From Paludibacteraceae bacterium (lineage in GTDB: Bacteria; Bacteroidota; Bacteroidia; Bacteroidales; Paludibacteraceae): a DNA stretch of 64,000 bases. A program made the position numbers and the translations under genes. The stretch covers positions 124,001 to 188,000 of the forward strand of contig JAFTZQ010000005.1 in assembly GCA_017464475.1 (NCBI GenBank), given 5' to 3'. Positions 33,292-41,625 of the stretch are shown piece after piece; position 1 is the stretch's first letter; each line of letters opens with the position of its first letter. The notes beneath the pieces are model-generated. The model saw only the letters and a list, made by a program, of their open reading frames with translations, ran no database searches and had not been told where the DNA came from.

Positions 33292-33599
33292 TGGAACTAA
33301 ATCGAAACTCAGCTCCTATCCGGATGCGCAATTACGGTCGCATTGTACAGGACATGGTGGCTTACGCATCTTCGCTGCCGGAGGGCGGCGACCGTGAGGC
33401 ATTGGAGATTTATATCGCTCTCTGCATGCGCCAGCGCAATATGGTGTGGAATAAGGATCAGGAATCGGGTATAGCGCGTGTTCGCGAGGATATTATTCGC
33501 CTTTCGAACGGCAAACTGACCTGCGACTCGCCAGCCTTTATGGCGCTAATGAATCCGGCAGAAAATACGCAACCCAAGAGAAGAAATGGAAGAGTCTAA
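33291..33599 (+). CDS. DUF4290-like protein (short form)
   Basis: The start at 33291 overlaps the previous stop (TAATG). The 102-aa protein contains RNYGRIVQDMVAYASSLP and REALEIYIALCMRQRNMVWN, resembling the N-terminal part of the Bacteroidota family DUF4290. That family is about twice as long as I recall it, so this could be a short form or a C-terminally reduced gene. The end is basic (AENTQPKRRNGRV) and overlaps prs by 14 nt. Cytoplasmic, function unknown. Coupling to prs may simply reflect operon packing. Confidence 0.7.
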   Translation: MELNRNSAPIRMRNYGRIVQDMVAYASSLPEGGDREALEIYIALCMRQRNMVWNKDQESGIARVREDIIRLSNGKLTCDSPAFMALMNPAENTQPKRRNGRV

Positions 33600-34545
33600 T
33601 CAGTTTAAAATCTTTGCAGGTTCCAAGGGTGAGAGTCTTGCCCGCGGTATTTGCGACGAACTGGGGTGCCAGCTCGGTAAAATCCATCTGGATCGTTTCT
33701 CGGATGGAGAGTTTAGTACCTATTTTGAGGAGTCCGTCCGCGGTCAGTCGGTTTATTTGGTGCAACCCACTTGTCCTTCCAGCGACAATCTGATGGAGTT
33801 GCTGCTGATGATCGATGCGGCGAAGCGTGCCAGTGCGTACAAGGTGGTGGCTGTGATTCCTTATTTCGGTTGGGCACGTCAGGACCGCAAGGACAAACCG
33901 CGTGTGTCCATCGGCGCCAAGCTGGTAGCGAACATGCTGCAGACGGCAGGTGCAGACCGTGTGATCACCGTTGATCTGCATGCCGACCAGATCCAGGGAT
34001 TCTTTGATATTCCGGTGGACCATATCTACGGCTCGAATGTGCTGGCTCCGTATGTGGCAGGGATGAACCTGAAGAAACTGATTGTTGCGTCTCCGGACGT
34101 GGGTGGTTCGAAACGCGCATCCAATTTTGCGAAGAAACTGCACGTGCTGACCGATCGCGAAGTGCCGATGGTGATTTGTTATAAGAACCGTCCGGATTTC
34201 AACAAAGTGTCCGAGATTCGTGTGTTGGGTGATATATATGGTAAAGATGTAGTCATTTTTGACGACATCGCCGACACGGCCGGTACGTTGTGCAAAGCAG
34301 CCGAAGTGATGGTGGCAGGAGGTGCGAAATCTGTTCGTGCGGTCGTTACGCACGGTGTGCTCAGCGGCAATGCATGTGAGAAAATAGAGGATAGTCCGCT
34401 GGAGGAGTTGGTATGTACCGACTCGCTGCCGATCGACACGGCGAAATGCTCCAAGTTGCATATCGTTTCTCTTGCTTCGTCGATTGCTCACACCATCCGT
34501 GCAATTCAAAATCACACCTCTGTTAGCGAAACCAATATACGGTAA
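33586..34545 (+). CDS. prs: ribose-phosphate pyrophosphokinase
   Basis: The 319-aa full-length PRPP synthase has FAGSKGESLARGICDELG at the N-terminus, DRFSDGEFSTYFEESVRG, VIPYFGWARQDRKDKPRVS (flexible ATP loop), HADQIQGFFDIPVDH and the PRPP-binding loop VVIFDDIADTAGTL near residue 225. It makes PRPP from ribose 5-phosphate and ATP for purine, pyrimidine, His, Trp and NAD synthesis. It overlaps the DUF4290-like gene by 14 nt and is presumably expressed from the promoter at 32049. Confidence 0.97.
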   Translation: MEESNQFKIFAGSKGESLARGICDELGCQLGKIHLDRFSDGEFSTYFEESVRGQSVYLVQPTCPSSDNLMELLLMIDAAKRASAYKVVAVIPYFGWARQDRKDKPRVSIGAKLVANMLQTAGADRVITVDLHADQIQGFFDIPVDHIYGSNVLAPYVAGMNLKKLIVASPDVGGSKRASNFAKKLHVLTDREVPMVICYKNRPDFNKVSEIRVLGDIYGKDVVIFDDIADTAGTLCKAAEVMVAGGAKSVRAVVTHGVLSGNACEKIEDSPLEELVCTDSLPIDTAKCSKLHIVSLASSIAHTIRAIQNHTSVSETNIR

Positions 34546-34577
34546 GAAATTAAAAATTATAAATTAAAAAATCAAAA

Positions 34578-35561
34578 TTGAAAGGTAAAATATATATCAT
34601 AGGGCTGGTGGCAGGCATTGCCTGCCTCTTGTCTGCTTGCGGCAAAAAGCAAGCCGTTGTGTCCCGTCCGTCTTTCTCGTCCGACAGTGCATACGCGTAT
34701 GTCGAGAAACAGCTTTCTTTCGGTCCGCGCGTACCGAACGGAGCGGCTCACATGCAGTGCGCCGTGTGGCTGATCGAGCAGTTGAGAGCTTGCGGCGCAG
34801 AGGTGGAGTTGCAAAAAGGATTCATGCCTGATTACCGCGGAGAGAGCCAGCAGATCTATAATATCATCGGGCATTTCAATACGCCCGAGACGGCTACGCG
34901 CCCGCGTATATTATTAGGTGCACATTACGACACGCGTCCTTGGTGCGACGAGGAAGAGGATTACAACGACCGTTTTTATAATGTCCCAGGAGCCAATGAC
35001 GGAGCTTCGGGTGTAGCTGTGCTGCTGGAGGTGGCGCGCCAATTAGGCATGAAGCTAGCGGATTCGACATTCACCACTCCGGTGGATATTATCTTCTTTG
35101 ACTGCGAGGATATGGGCACGCCGCGTGTTTATACCGGTGCAGAGCGCGAAGATACCTGGTGTCTCGGTTCGCAGCTATGGGCTACCAATTACAGCCGTCA
35201 GCCATCAGCTGTCAGTTATTCATTCGGTATTGTTCTGGACATGGTCGGAGCGCCCGACGCGGTCTTCCCGCTGGAGATGTATTCCACCAATTACGCGCAG
35301 AATTACCAGCAGCAGATCTGGCGTTCGGCGCAGCAGCTGGGTTACGGCGCGATGTTCTCCAACCAACAATCGTACCCTATCACGGACGACCATTATTACA
35401 TCAATTATATCGCCGGTATTCCGTGCGTGGATGTGATTCATTATGACATCCGCAATGCGACGGGTTTCCCACACTGGTGGCATACGCGCAACGACGATAT
35501 GTCCAATATCTCCCGCTCGACCCTTCAGGCAGTCGGCGAAGTGGTCATGAGCGTGCTATGA
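34578..35561 (+). CDS. M28 family peptidase lipoprotein (glutaminyl cyclase-like)
   Basis: The frame is closed by a stop at 34560-34562, and the first start is TTG at 34578, giving MKGKIYIIGLVAGIACLLSAC, a clean lipobox (Cys21). The 327-aa protein has metal ligands in GAHYDTRPW, PGANDGASGVAVLLE, FFDCEDMGTP and the late HYDIRNATGFPHWWHTRND. This arrangement fits M28 aminopeptidases and secreted glutaminyl-peptide cyclotransferases. Residues near 210 (SRQPSAVS) come from a CCATCAGCTGTCAG repeat word in frame. It overlaps the next gene by ATGA. Confidence 0.9.
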   Translation: MKGKIYIIGLVAGIACLLSACGKKQAVVSRPSFSSDSAYAYVEKQLSFGPRVPNGAAHMQCAVWLIEQLRACGAEVELQKGFMPDYRGESQQIYNIIGHFNTPETATRPRILLGAHYDTRPWCDEEEDYNDRFYNVPGANDGASGVAVLLEVARQLGMKLADSTFTTPVDIIFFDCEDMGTPRVYTGAEREDTWCLGSQLWATNYSRQPSAVSYSFGIVLDMVGAPDAVFPLEMYSTNYAQNYQQQIWRSAQQLGYGAMFSNQQSYPITDDHYYINYIAGIPCVDVIHYDIRNATGFPHWWHTRNDDMSNISRSTLQAVGEVVMSVL

Positions 35562-36244
35562 CCATCCGGATCGAGGATATTGATGTGGAGGTGGAGCGGA
35601 AAATGATCCGCGGGATGCGACTGGCGGTGTATCCGCCGGATGGGCGTGTTCGGATGAGCGTACCGTTCTATATCAGCGAACGCGAAGTGCAGGATTTTCT
35701 GGTGCAGAAATGGCAATGGATATGTCGCAGTCGCGAGAAAGTGCTGGCGCGTCCGCGGAACAAATCCCGCGAATATGTCTCCGGTGAGCAGCATCTCTTT
35801 TTCGGAAAGCGTTATACGCTGCAGGTGGAGTCAGTCTCGTCCGGTACTCACGAAGTAGCGATAGAAGGAGACCAAATCATTCTGCGTTGCCGTCCGCAGA
35901 CCACGGCAGAACGCCGCGAGGCAATCTTATACGAATGGTATCGGGCGCAACTGCATCTGGTTTTGGAACAAATGGTCAATGAATGGCTGGTTCGCATCGG
36001 CGAAGCGCCTGTCGAATGGAGCACGCGGCGCATGAAAAGCGAATGGGGCAGTTGCATCGCACGCAAGAGGAAGCTGCTGTTTAATTTGGAGTTAGCCCGC
36101 GTGCCGCGCGAATGTGTTGAATATGTGGTAGTGCATGAGTTGACCCATCTGGCGGTGCAGAACCACGGTCCGGCGTTCAAAGCGCTCATGACTGAACGCC
36201 TCCCGGACTGGAAAGAGAGACGCAAGCAACTGAGGCTATTATAG
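35558..36244 (+). CDS. YgjP-like zinc metallopeptidase (M48-related)
   Basis: The ATG at 35558 overlaps the previous stop. The 228-aa protein has VPFYISEREVQDFLVQKW near residue 45, the family block TRRMKSEWGSCIARKRKLLFN near 155, and the zinc motif VVVHELTHLAVQNHGPAF near 195 (HExxH with a later His). This is the SprT/YgjP-type fold, cytoplasmic. The E. coli relative is a poorly understood hydrolase (UTP pyrophosphatase has been reported). It lies in an operon with the M28 lipoprotein and the DUF2130 gene. Confidence 0.9.
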   Translation: MTIRIEDIDVEVERKMIRGMRLAVYPPDGRVRMSVPFYISEREVQDFLVQKWQWICRSREKVLARPRNKSREYVSGEQHLFFGKRYTLQVESVSSGTHEVAIEGDQIILRCRPQTTAERREAILYEWYRAQLHLVLEQMVNEWLVRIGEAPVEWSTRRMKSEWGSCIARKRKLLFNLELARVPRECVEYVVVHELTHLAVQNHGPAFKALMTERLPDWKERRKQLRLL

Positions 36245-36261
36245 ATTAAAACTGTGCAAGG

Positions 36262-37443
36262 ATGAAAGAATTGAAATGCCCGAAGTGCGGGAATGTGTTT
36301 ACGGTCGATGAGAGCGAGTACGCAGCGCTGCTGAGTCAGGTGAAGAACGCGGAGTTCGAGAGCGAACTGGCGCGTCGAGTACATGAGTTGGAGCAGAGTC
36401 ACAAGGCGCAACAGCAGGCGGATCAGGCTCGTCAGGCAGCGGAGCAACAGGCGGCGCAGTTGCGTCGCGACCAGCAGTTTGCACAACAGATGCAGGCGTT
36501 GCAGACCCAGATCCAGAGTCTGCAGGCGCAGATAGCGCAGGCGGAGCAACAGAAGCAGTTGGCGGTGATGGAGTTGCGCCAGAAAGCGCTGACCGAATAT
36601 GCCAAGAAAGAGCAGGAGTTGGCTACTCTCCGCAGCCAGATGGACGCGCAGTTGAAAGCGATGCAGGCGCAGGTGGAGTACTACAAGGATCTCAAGACCC
36701 GCATGTCCACGAAGATGGTGGGCGAGACGCTGGAGCAGCACTGTGCGACCGAGTTCGCAAGGATCCGTTCCCTTTTCCCGTACGCCTATTTCGAGAAGGA
36801 CAACGAGGTGGTAGAAGGCACGAAAGGCGATTTCGTCTTCCGCGACTATTCGGAGGACAAGGTGGAATACATTTCCATTATGTTCGAGATGAAGAACGAA
36901 GCCGACGAGACGGCGACGAAGCATAAGAACGAGGACTTTTTGGCGAAACTGGATGCCGACCGACGAAAGAAAGGATGCGAGTACGCGATCTTAGTGTCCA
37001 TGCTGGAGCCGGACAGCGAGCTCTACAACGGCGGCATCGTGGATATGTGCCACCGGTATGAGAAGATGTACGTCATTCGTCCGCAGTTCTTTGTGCCGAT
37101 AATTACGCTTCTTTGCCAAGCCAACAAGAAGAGTCTGGACGCCAAGCGCGAGTTGGCGATCGTGAAGGCGCAGCAGGTGGACGTAACCAATTTTGAAGAG
37201 AAACTGATGACGTTCAAGGACGCTTTCGGTCGCAATGTGCGGCTGGCGAATGAGCGTTTTGCGGACGCTATCGACGAGATAGACAAGACGATTGCACATC
37301 TGCAGAAAGTGCGTGAGAACCTCGTCAAGTCGGGTGATAACCTGAGTCTGGCGGATAAGAAACTGCAGGAAGTGACGATCAAACGTCTGACCGCAGGCAA
37401 CCCCACTATGCAGGCGAAATTTGAGGAAGAAGGAGGAAAATGA
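36262..37443 (+). CDS. DUF2130 family protein with coiled coil
   Basis: The 393-aa protein begins with a small zinc ribbon (KELKCPKCGNVF). A long Gln/Ala-rich coiled coil spans residues ~35-155 (EQQAAQLRRDQQFAQQMQA). The DUF2130 domain follows with GETLEQHCATEF near 155, KGDFVFRDYSED and FEMKNEADETATKHKNEDF. The acidic/lysine residues resemble a PD-(D/E)xK nuclease core, and a nuclease role has been suggested for the family, unproven. A second helical region ends the protein. It sits between the peptidase genes and sufC. Confidence 0.88.
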   Translation: MKELKCPKCGNVFTVDESEYAALLSQVKNAEFESELARRVHELEQSHKAQQQADQARQAAEQQAAQLRRDQQFAQQMQALQTQIQSLQAQIAQAEQQKQLAVMELRQKALTEYAKKEQELATLRSQMDAQLKAMQAQVEYYKDLKTRMSTKMVGETLEQHCATEFARIRSLFPYAYFEKDNEVVEGTKGDFVFRDYSEDKVEYISIMFEMKNEADETATKHKNEDFLAKLDADRRKKGCEYAILVSMLEPDSELYNGGIVDMCHRYEKMYVIRPQFFVPIITLLCQANKKSLDAKRELAIVKAQQVDVTNFEEKLMTFKDAFGRNVRLANERFADAIDEIDKTIAHLQKVRENLVKSGDNLSLADKKLQEVTIKRLTAGNPTMQAKFEEEGGK

Positions 37444-37457
37444 AAGGATGAAGGAAA

Positions 37458-38207
37458 ATGAGTAAGTTATTAGAGATAAAAAATCTCCATGCCTCCATCG
37501 GCGGCAAGGAGATATTAAAGGGTGTGAACCTGACCATTAACGAGGGCGAGGTGCATGCCATTATGGGTCCGAACGGCGCCGGCAAATCGACACTGAGCGC
37601 TGTACTGACGGGTAATCCCGCGTATGAGGTCACTTCCGGCGAAGTGTATCTGAAGGGACAGAACTTGCTGGCAATGGAGCCGGAGATTCGCGCACGCGCA
37701 GGTGTGTTCCTTAGTTTTCAGTATCCCGTGGAAATACCCGGCGTGAGCATGACCAATTTTATGCGTACGGCAATCAACGCCAAGCGTGAGTACGAAGGCA
37801 AAGAACCGCTTTCGCCGCGGGAGTTCCTTGCATTGATGCGGGAGAAGAAAAAGATGCTGGAGTTGCCGGACAAACTGAATAACCGCTCGGTCAATGAAGG
37901 TTTCAGCGGCGGTGAGAAGAAGAAAAACGAGATCTTCCAGATGGCGATGTTGGAGCCGTGTTTGTCGATCTTGGACGAGACGGATAGCGGTTTGGATATC
38001 GATGCGCTGCGTATCGTAGCGGAAGGTGTAAACCGTCTCAAGACACCGCAGAATGCGTCTATCGTCATTACCCACTATCAGCGTCTGCTGGACTATATCG
38101 TGCCGGATTTTGTGCATGTATTGGCGGACGGCAAGATCGTCAAGACGGGTGACAAGAGTTTGGCGTTGGAGCTGGAAGAAAAGGGGTATGAAGGGTTGAG
38201 CCTATGA
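37458..38207 (+). CDS. sufC: Fe-S cluster assembly ATPase SufC
   Basis: The 249-aa ABC ATPase has Walker [10 protein letters not shown] (residues 37-45), the Q-loop region [18 protein letters not shown], the SufC signature [14 protein letters not shown] near 149 and Walker [17 protein letters not shown] near 171. It powers the SufBD scaffold during iron-sulfur cluster assembly. It overlaps the next gene (SufD-like) by 4 nt, and only that one scaffold gene is present. A short 14-nt spacer follows the DUF2130 gene, so all may be one transcript. Confidence 0.95.
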   Translation: MSKLLEIKNLHASIGGKEILKGVNLTINEGEVHAIMGPNGAGKSTLSAVLTGNPAYEVTSGEVYLKGQNLLAMEPEIRARAGVFLSFQYPVEIPGVSMTNFMRTAINAKREYEGKEPLSPREFLALMREKKKMLELPDKLNNRSVNEGFSGGEKKKNEIFQMAMLEPCLSILDETDSGLDIDALRIVAEGVNRLKTPQNASIVITHYQRLLDYIVPDFVHVLADGKIVKTGDKSLALELEEKGYEGLSL

Positions 38208-38869
38208 GTGAGATAATTATTCATAGTGGTGAGCGGTTCGAACAGGTCTATTTGAACGAGCCCGGGCTGGATCTGCATTTCGTGCAGGAGGCAGGTTCGA
38301 TGCTGAAGATTCATGTGCTGAACATTCCGGACGGGACATCGGGAGAGCGGGATATCGAGATATCGAATAATATCGTTGTTGAGCAAACGGGTGAGGGCTG
38401 CGAGACGGAGATTTATGCGCTGGCGCATTTGCAGGGTGAGGCGCACGTGACGACCGAGACGCACGTGAAGCATGCCGTGGGGGGTGGCAAGTCGAACCAG
38501 TTGCTGAAATTCGTGCTGGAGGACGATGCCCGCGGACGGTTTATCGGCGATCTGAAGATCGCGCCGGACGCCCAGAAAGTGGAGGCGCACCAGACTAACC
38601 GTAACTTACTGCTCTCCGAAACCGCCGAGATGCGTACGCAGCCGCAGCTGGAGATCTATGCCGATGATGTGCAGGCTACGCATGGCGCTTCTACAGGTCA
38701 GTTGGACGAGAGTGCGCTTTTCTATATGCAACAGCGCGGTATTGATAAAGAAAAAGCGCGCCAACTGCTGGTCGGTGCGTTTATGAAAGAGGTGATTGAG
38801 GCTATCGGAGAGCAACACTCCGCTGTCAGAGAGCAACTACTGAACGCGATTGATGGAGTAGTCGAGTAA
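38204..38869 (+). CDS. sufD: short SufD-like scaffold protein
   Basis: The protein has 221 aa, about half of typical SufD. The C-terminal core is intact: [20 protein letters not shown] near residue 130, then [20 protein letters not shown] near 152 and the [13 protein letters not shown] helix; these are SufBD hallmarks, with His in the ATHGAS motif as in SufD. The N-terminal helical domain and first part of the beta-helix are missing. No SufB or SufS is next to it. It either pairs with a SufB elsewhere or works as a minimal scaffold with SufC. The 3' end overlaps the convergent gene by 33 nt. Confidence 0.85.
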   Translation: MSEIIIHSGERFEQVYLNEPGLDLHFVQEAGSMLKIHVLNIPDGTSGERDIEISNNIVVEQTGEGCETEIYALAHLQGEAHVTTETHVKHAVGGGKSNQLLKFVLEDDARGRFIGDLKIAPDAQKVEAHQTNRNLLLSETAEMRTQPQLEIYADDVQATHGASTGQLDESALFYMQQRGIDKEKARQLLVGAFMKEVIEAIGEQHSAVREQLLNAIDGVVE

Positions 38870-39829
38870 GTCAATCAGACTCTTCTTTTCCGCTGAGTCA
38901 CGGAAGACCTGTAAGGCTTCTGTGGCTTGTTTTTTATACTCAATCATCTGCTGCACGGCGTATTCGTCGCCTTTGAACCGCAGCACAAAGGACTTGATCT
39001 CCTGCAGCGCTTTCTCGGTCTCGGAGCCTAACTCATTAGCCGCCAGCCGTTCTCCCAATGACCGGATGTGATCCGCTTCGGGTTGCGGCGCACGGCGGAG
39101 CGCGATGATCAGCGGCAGGGTAACTTTGCCATCACGCAGGTCACTCATGGTCGGCTTGCCGATCTCCTCCAAGTCGCTATAATCGAAGATATCATCTTTG
39201 ATCTGGAAACAAAGTCCCAGCAGTCGTCCGAACTGGCGGAGAGCTGTTCGTTGCCTCGTGGTGCAACCGGCAGACTCTGCGCCTATCTCCGCGCAGGCTT
39301 GGAAGAGTTGTGCGGTCTTTTGGTCAATGACCTTCAGGTATCGCTCTTCGTCGATCCACATTGATTGCCCGACGTGGAGCTGGAGCATCTCGCCGCCGGA
39401 GAGGCTGCGGCCTAACTGCGAGACGAGTTCCAAGATACGGATATTGCGCACTTCGGCTACCAGCCCGATCACTTTTGCCAGCATATAGTCACCCGTGAGA
39501 ATAGCTACTTTGTTGCTCCACTGGGTATGCACCGCAGGCTGTCCGCGGCGGGTGCCCGAACTATCAACGACATCATCGTGCACCAAGCTGGCATTGTGCA
39601 ACATCTCCAAGGCGACAGCCGAACGAAGGGTCTTGTCGGTAATGGGGTTGCATATCTGCGCAGCGAGCAGCACAATCAGCGGACGCAGTTGTTTCCCTGC
39701 ACGCGCAACGATATAATCCAGCACTTTCTGCTGGATATGCTCGTCCGATTGCATGGTCTCGCGGAGCACCTTCTCGTATCGCTTCCAACCAGCCTCAACG
39801 GGGTGTCGTATGTCTGATAAACTCGCCAT
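38837..39829 (-). CDS. polyprenyl diphosphate synthase
   Basis: The start at 39829 (MASLSDIRHPVEAGWKRYEK) is preferred, since the frame upstream passes through the promoter. The 330-aa trans-prenyltransferase has the first aspartate motif LVHDDVVDSSGTRRG near residue 76, GKQLRPLIVLLAAQI, and the second aspartate motif QIKDDIFDYSD near 216. It extends farnesyl diphosphate to the long chain of menaquinone (octaprenyl or similar). Which chain length cannot be read reliably. Its promoter overlaps that of the divergent membrane protein gene. Confidence 0.94.
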   Translation of the reverse strand: MASLSDIRHPVEAGWKRYEKVLRETMQSDEHIQQKVLDYIVARAGKQLRPLIVLLAAQICNPITDKTLRSAVALEMLHNASLVHDDVVDSSGTRRGQPAVHTQWSNKVAILTGDYMLAKVIGLVAEVRNIRILELVSQLGRSLSGGEMLQLHVGQSMWIDEERYLKVIDQKTAQLFQACAEIGAESAGCTTRQRTALRQFGRLLGLCFQIKDDIFDYSDLEEIGKPTMSDLRDGKVTLPLIIALRRAPQPEADHIRSLGERLAANELGSETEKALQEIKSFVLRFKGDEYAVQQMIEYKKQATEALQVFRDSAEKKSLIDLLDYSINRVQ

Positions 39830-39846
39830 TTTGTGAAAATCGAGCG

Positions 39847-39877
39847 CAAAGATACTAAAAAAATTGCACATATCAAA
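39847..39877 (-). promoter_or_regulatory. promoter of the polyprenyl synthase gene
   Basis: On the minus strand TTTG (39877-39874) and TATCTTTG (39854-39847) are 19 nt apart. It overlaps the plus-strand promoter at 39864-39894. Confidence 0.75.
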
Positions 39878-39894
39878 ATTTTTTACTACTTTTG
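39864..39894 (+). promoter_or_regulatory. promoter of the zinc-ribbon membrane protein gene
   Basis: TTG at 39864-39866 and TACTTTTG at 39887-39894 are 20 nt apart. The ATG at 39920 follows after about 20 nt of leader. Confidence 0.75.
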
Positions 39895-39919
39895 CCCAAA
39901 ATTTAAATTCTTATCTCAC

Positions 39920-41491
39920 ATGAAACGCTTTAAACTACCCCAAGCTGCAACAATCGCAGGTATTGTTGTGTTGTCTGTTATCTTCATCGGACAGCGTATT
40001 TTACTAAACAAGAGTTTTCCGGACAAACCCATGAAAATAGTGGTTGACCGCAACGTGCCGCTGATATCTATGATTGCCGGCGATGACGAGACGATCGGCA
40101 AGATTAAGAAAGGCGATACGGTTGATTACTTGGGTGTCGTAGCCGGAACGAGACATCATCCGTATGGTCTGTTGGTGCAAACGAAAGAGGGCGAACGCGG
40201 TCTGCTGGCTGCGGCGGAGATGGGTTTCCCGATGATGATGGAGAACGGAAGCGACAGTCAGCCGGTGCAAGTGAAGAGTCTCTTCCGCGAAAAAGGCAAG
40301 AAAAAGGGCGCAAAAGGCACCTTATATTATAATATAGTTAACGCGCGCGGGGAGAAAAAGAAAGTACATCTGGACGAGGTGCGTCCTGTGCTGCCGGACA
40401 GCCTGAGCAAAAAGCGGCTGGATAAGGAAGGCGATTACTATATGACCAAAGCCAAATTCGAGCGGCTCTATATCGGTCATAAGTTGGCGGAGAACGACGC
40501 GCGCTATCGTCCGGCGTGGCTGATAGACAAGACCAAGAAAGGTTTTCTGGCTTATTATCCGAATATCGAGGTCATTGATTCGGATGGCAAGTTCCGTAAT
40601 CCGATGGTTGTTTACGGAGCCGACAGCGTGGCGGTCACCTATGCGTTTGAGGACAGCCATGCCAAAGGCAATAATCGCTGGATTGTCAAATGGATGCCGC
40701 TGCTGGGGACGATCGTAGATGTGGATTTCTTCGCAGCGATGATAGAGAGTTCGATGCGTTATGACTGGATTCACAGCGACGACGAGAATTATAGTGCGAA
40801 AGCAGAGATCGAATGGGGTGATATTCCTATTCTTTCCTATGTGGGGCTTTTCTTCTGGATCGTATTGGGTCTGATATGGATCTTCGTGGGCTTTACGTTG
40901 GTGACTTTGCTTATGGAGGCGGCGCTCTATTGGCGGTTCACGTATTATCATCTGCCGGATAATATAGTAGCGATTCTCTTTGCTGTTGTAGCAGTTGTGG
41001 TAACTTATATCTGGACTGCGCTGATGGCGGTATGGGGATGTCTCTGGCTCTTCCTGCCGGCGATTCCGTTTGCCGGATATTGCGCTTATCTGTATTCCGT
41101 CCGTATGCTGTCAACCGCTCCGCATACCCGTTGCCCGGATTGCAAACGGATGGAGACGATCGAGTTCCACAGCCGTACGTTCCAGCGCGAGTACGACGAA
41201 TGGCGTCCGGAGTCCAAAGCCATCAGTTCGCATACCGAGCGATGGAAGACATGGACGGATGTGACTACCAAATGGAGCGATGGTTCTACTACGCATAGGC
41301 GCGAGGACGAACGCAATCATAGCCGCACGACGACTCAGTATGCCGACTACTCCGTGCTATACCATGTTCGGTTATACCATCGCAATTACTACTGCCCTGA
41401 ATGCGGGTACAAGGAATATAAACCGGAGGAAGAATTAACCGAATTGCAGCGTCATTATAAAGGTCAACACACTTCCGTAACGGAGAGTTGA
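39920..41491 (+). CDS. unrecognised membrane protein with C-terminal zinc ribbon
   Basis: The start at 39920 follows the promoter. The 523-aa protein has an N-terminal membrane anchor (TIAGIVVLSVIFIGQRIL), ~250 residues of soluble sequence with an SH3-like stretch (GDTVDYLGVVAGTRHHPYG) and WIVKWMPLLGTIVDV. Then come a hydrophobic region with three membrane helices (residues ~305-410) and a cysteine-rich tail: CPDCKRM near 415 and CPECGY near 493, the two halves of a zinc ribbon separated by ~75 residues. I do not recognise the family. It is a single gene, probably inner-membrane. Confidence 0.75.
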   Translation: MKRFKLPQAATIAGIVVLSVIFIGQRILLNKSFPDKPMKIVVDRNVPLISMIAGDDETIGKIKKGDTVDYLGVVAGTRHHPYGLLVQTKEGERGLLAAAEMGFPMMMENGSDSQPVQVKSLFREKGKKKGAKGTLYYNIVNARGEKKKVHLDEVRPVLPDSLSKKRLDKEGDYYMTKAKFERLYIGHKLAENDARYRPAWLIDKTKKGFLAYYPNIEVIDSDGKFRNPMVVYGADSVAVTYAFEDSHAKGNNRWIVKWMPLLGTIVDVDFFAAMIESSMRYDWIHSDDENYSAKAEIEWGDIPILSYVGLFFWIVLGLIWIFVGFTLVTLLMEAALYWRFTYYHLPDNIVAILFAVVAVVVTYIWTALMAVWGCLWLFLPAIPFAGYCAYLYSVRMLSTAPHTRCPDCKRMETIEFHSRTFQREYDEWRPESKAISSHTERWKTWTDVTTKWSDGSTTHRREDERNHSRTTTQYADYSVLYHVRLYHRNYYCPECGYKEYKPEEELTELQRHYKGQHTSVTES

Positions 41492-41525
41492 GTGAATGTG
41501 TAATTTTTATGTCAATTTTTCCACA

Positions 41526-41553
41526 TTTGTTTGCAAAAAAAGTAGTACCTTTG
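41526..41553 (+). promoter_or_regulatory. promoter of uxaC
   Basis: TACCTTTG at 41546-41553 is a perfect -7 box. The nearest TTTG (41526-41529) is 16 nt upstream, shorter than usual. Leader of about 70 nt to the ATG at 41626. Confidence 0.7.
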
Positions 41554-41625
41554 CAGCCGTAATTTTATGCGTAGGCATAAAGGAGTGAAAAACAACATCA
41601 TTTAACACAATAAAATCTAACAATT

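Noticed and set aside
35848-36924. 358-codon open frame on the minus strand
   Set aside because: Antisense to the YgjP-like and DUF2130 genes; Leu/Arg-rich product typical of the shadow of a Gln/Glu-rich coiled coil.
38204-38869. SufB instead of SufD
   Set aside because: The conserved core reads [12 protein letters not shown], as in SufD, and the SufB-type CEHEA cysteine motif is absent.
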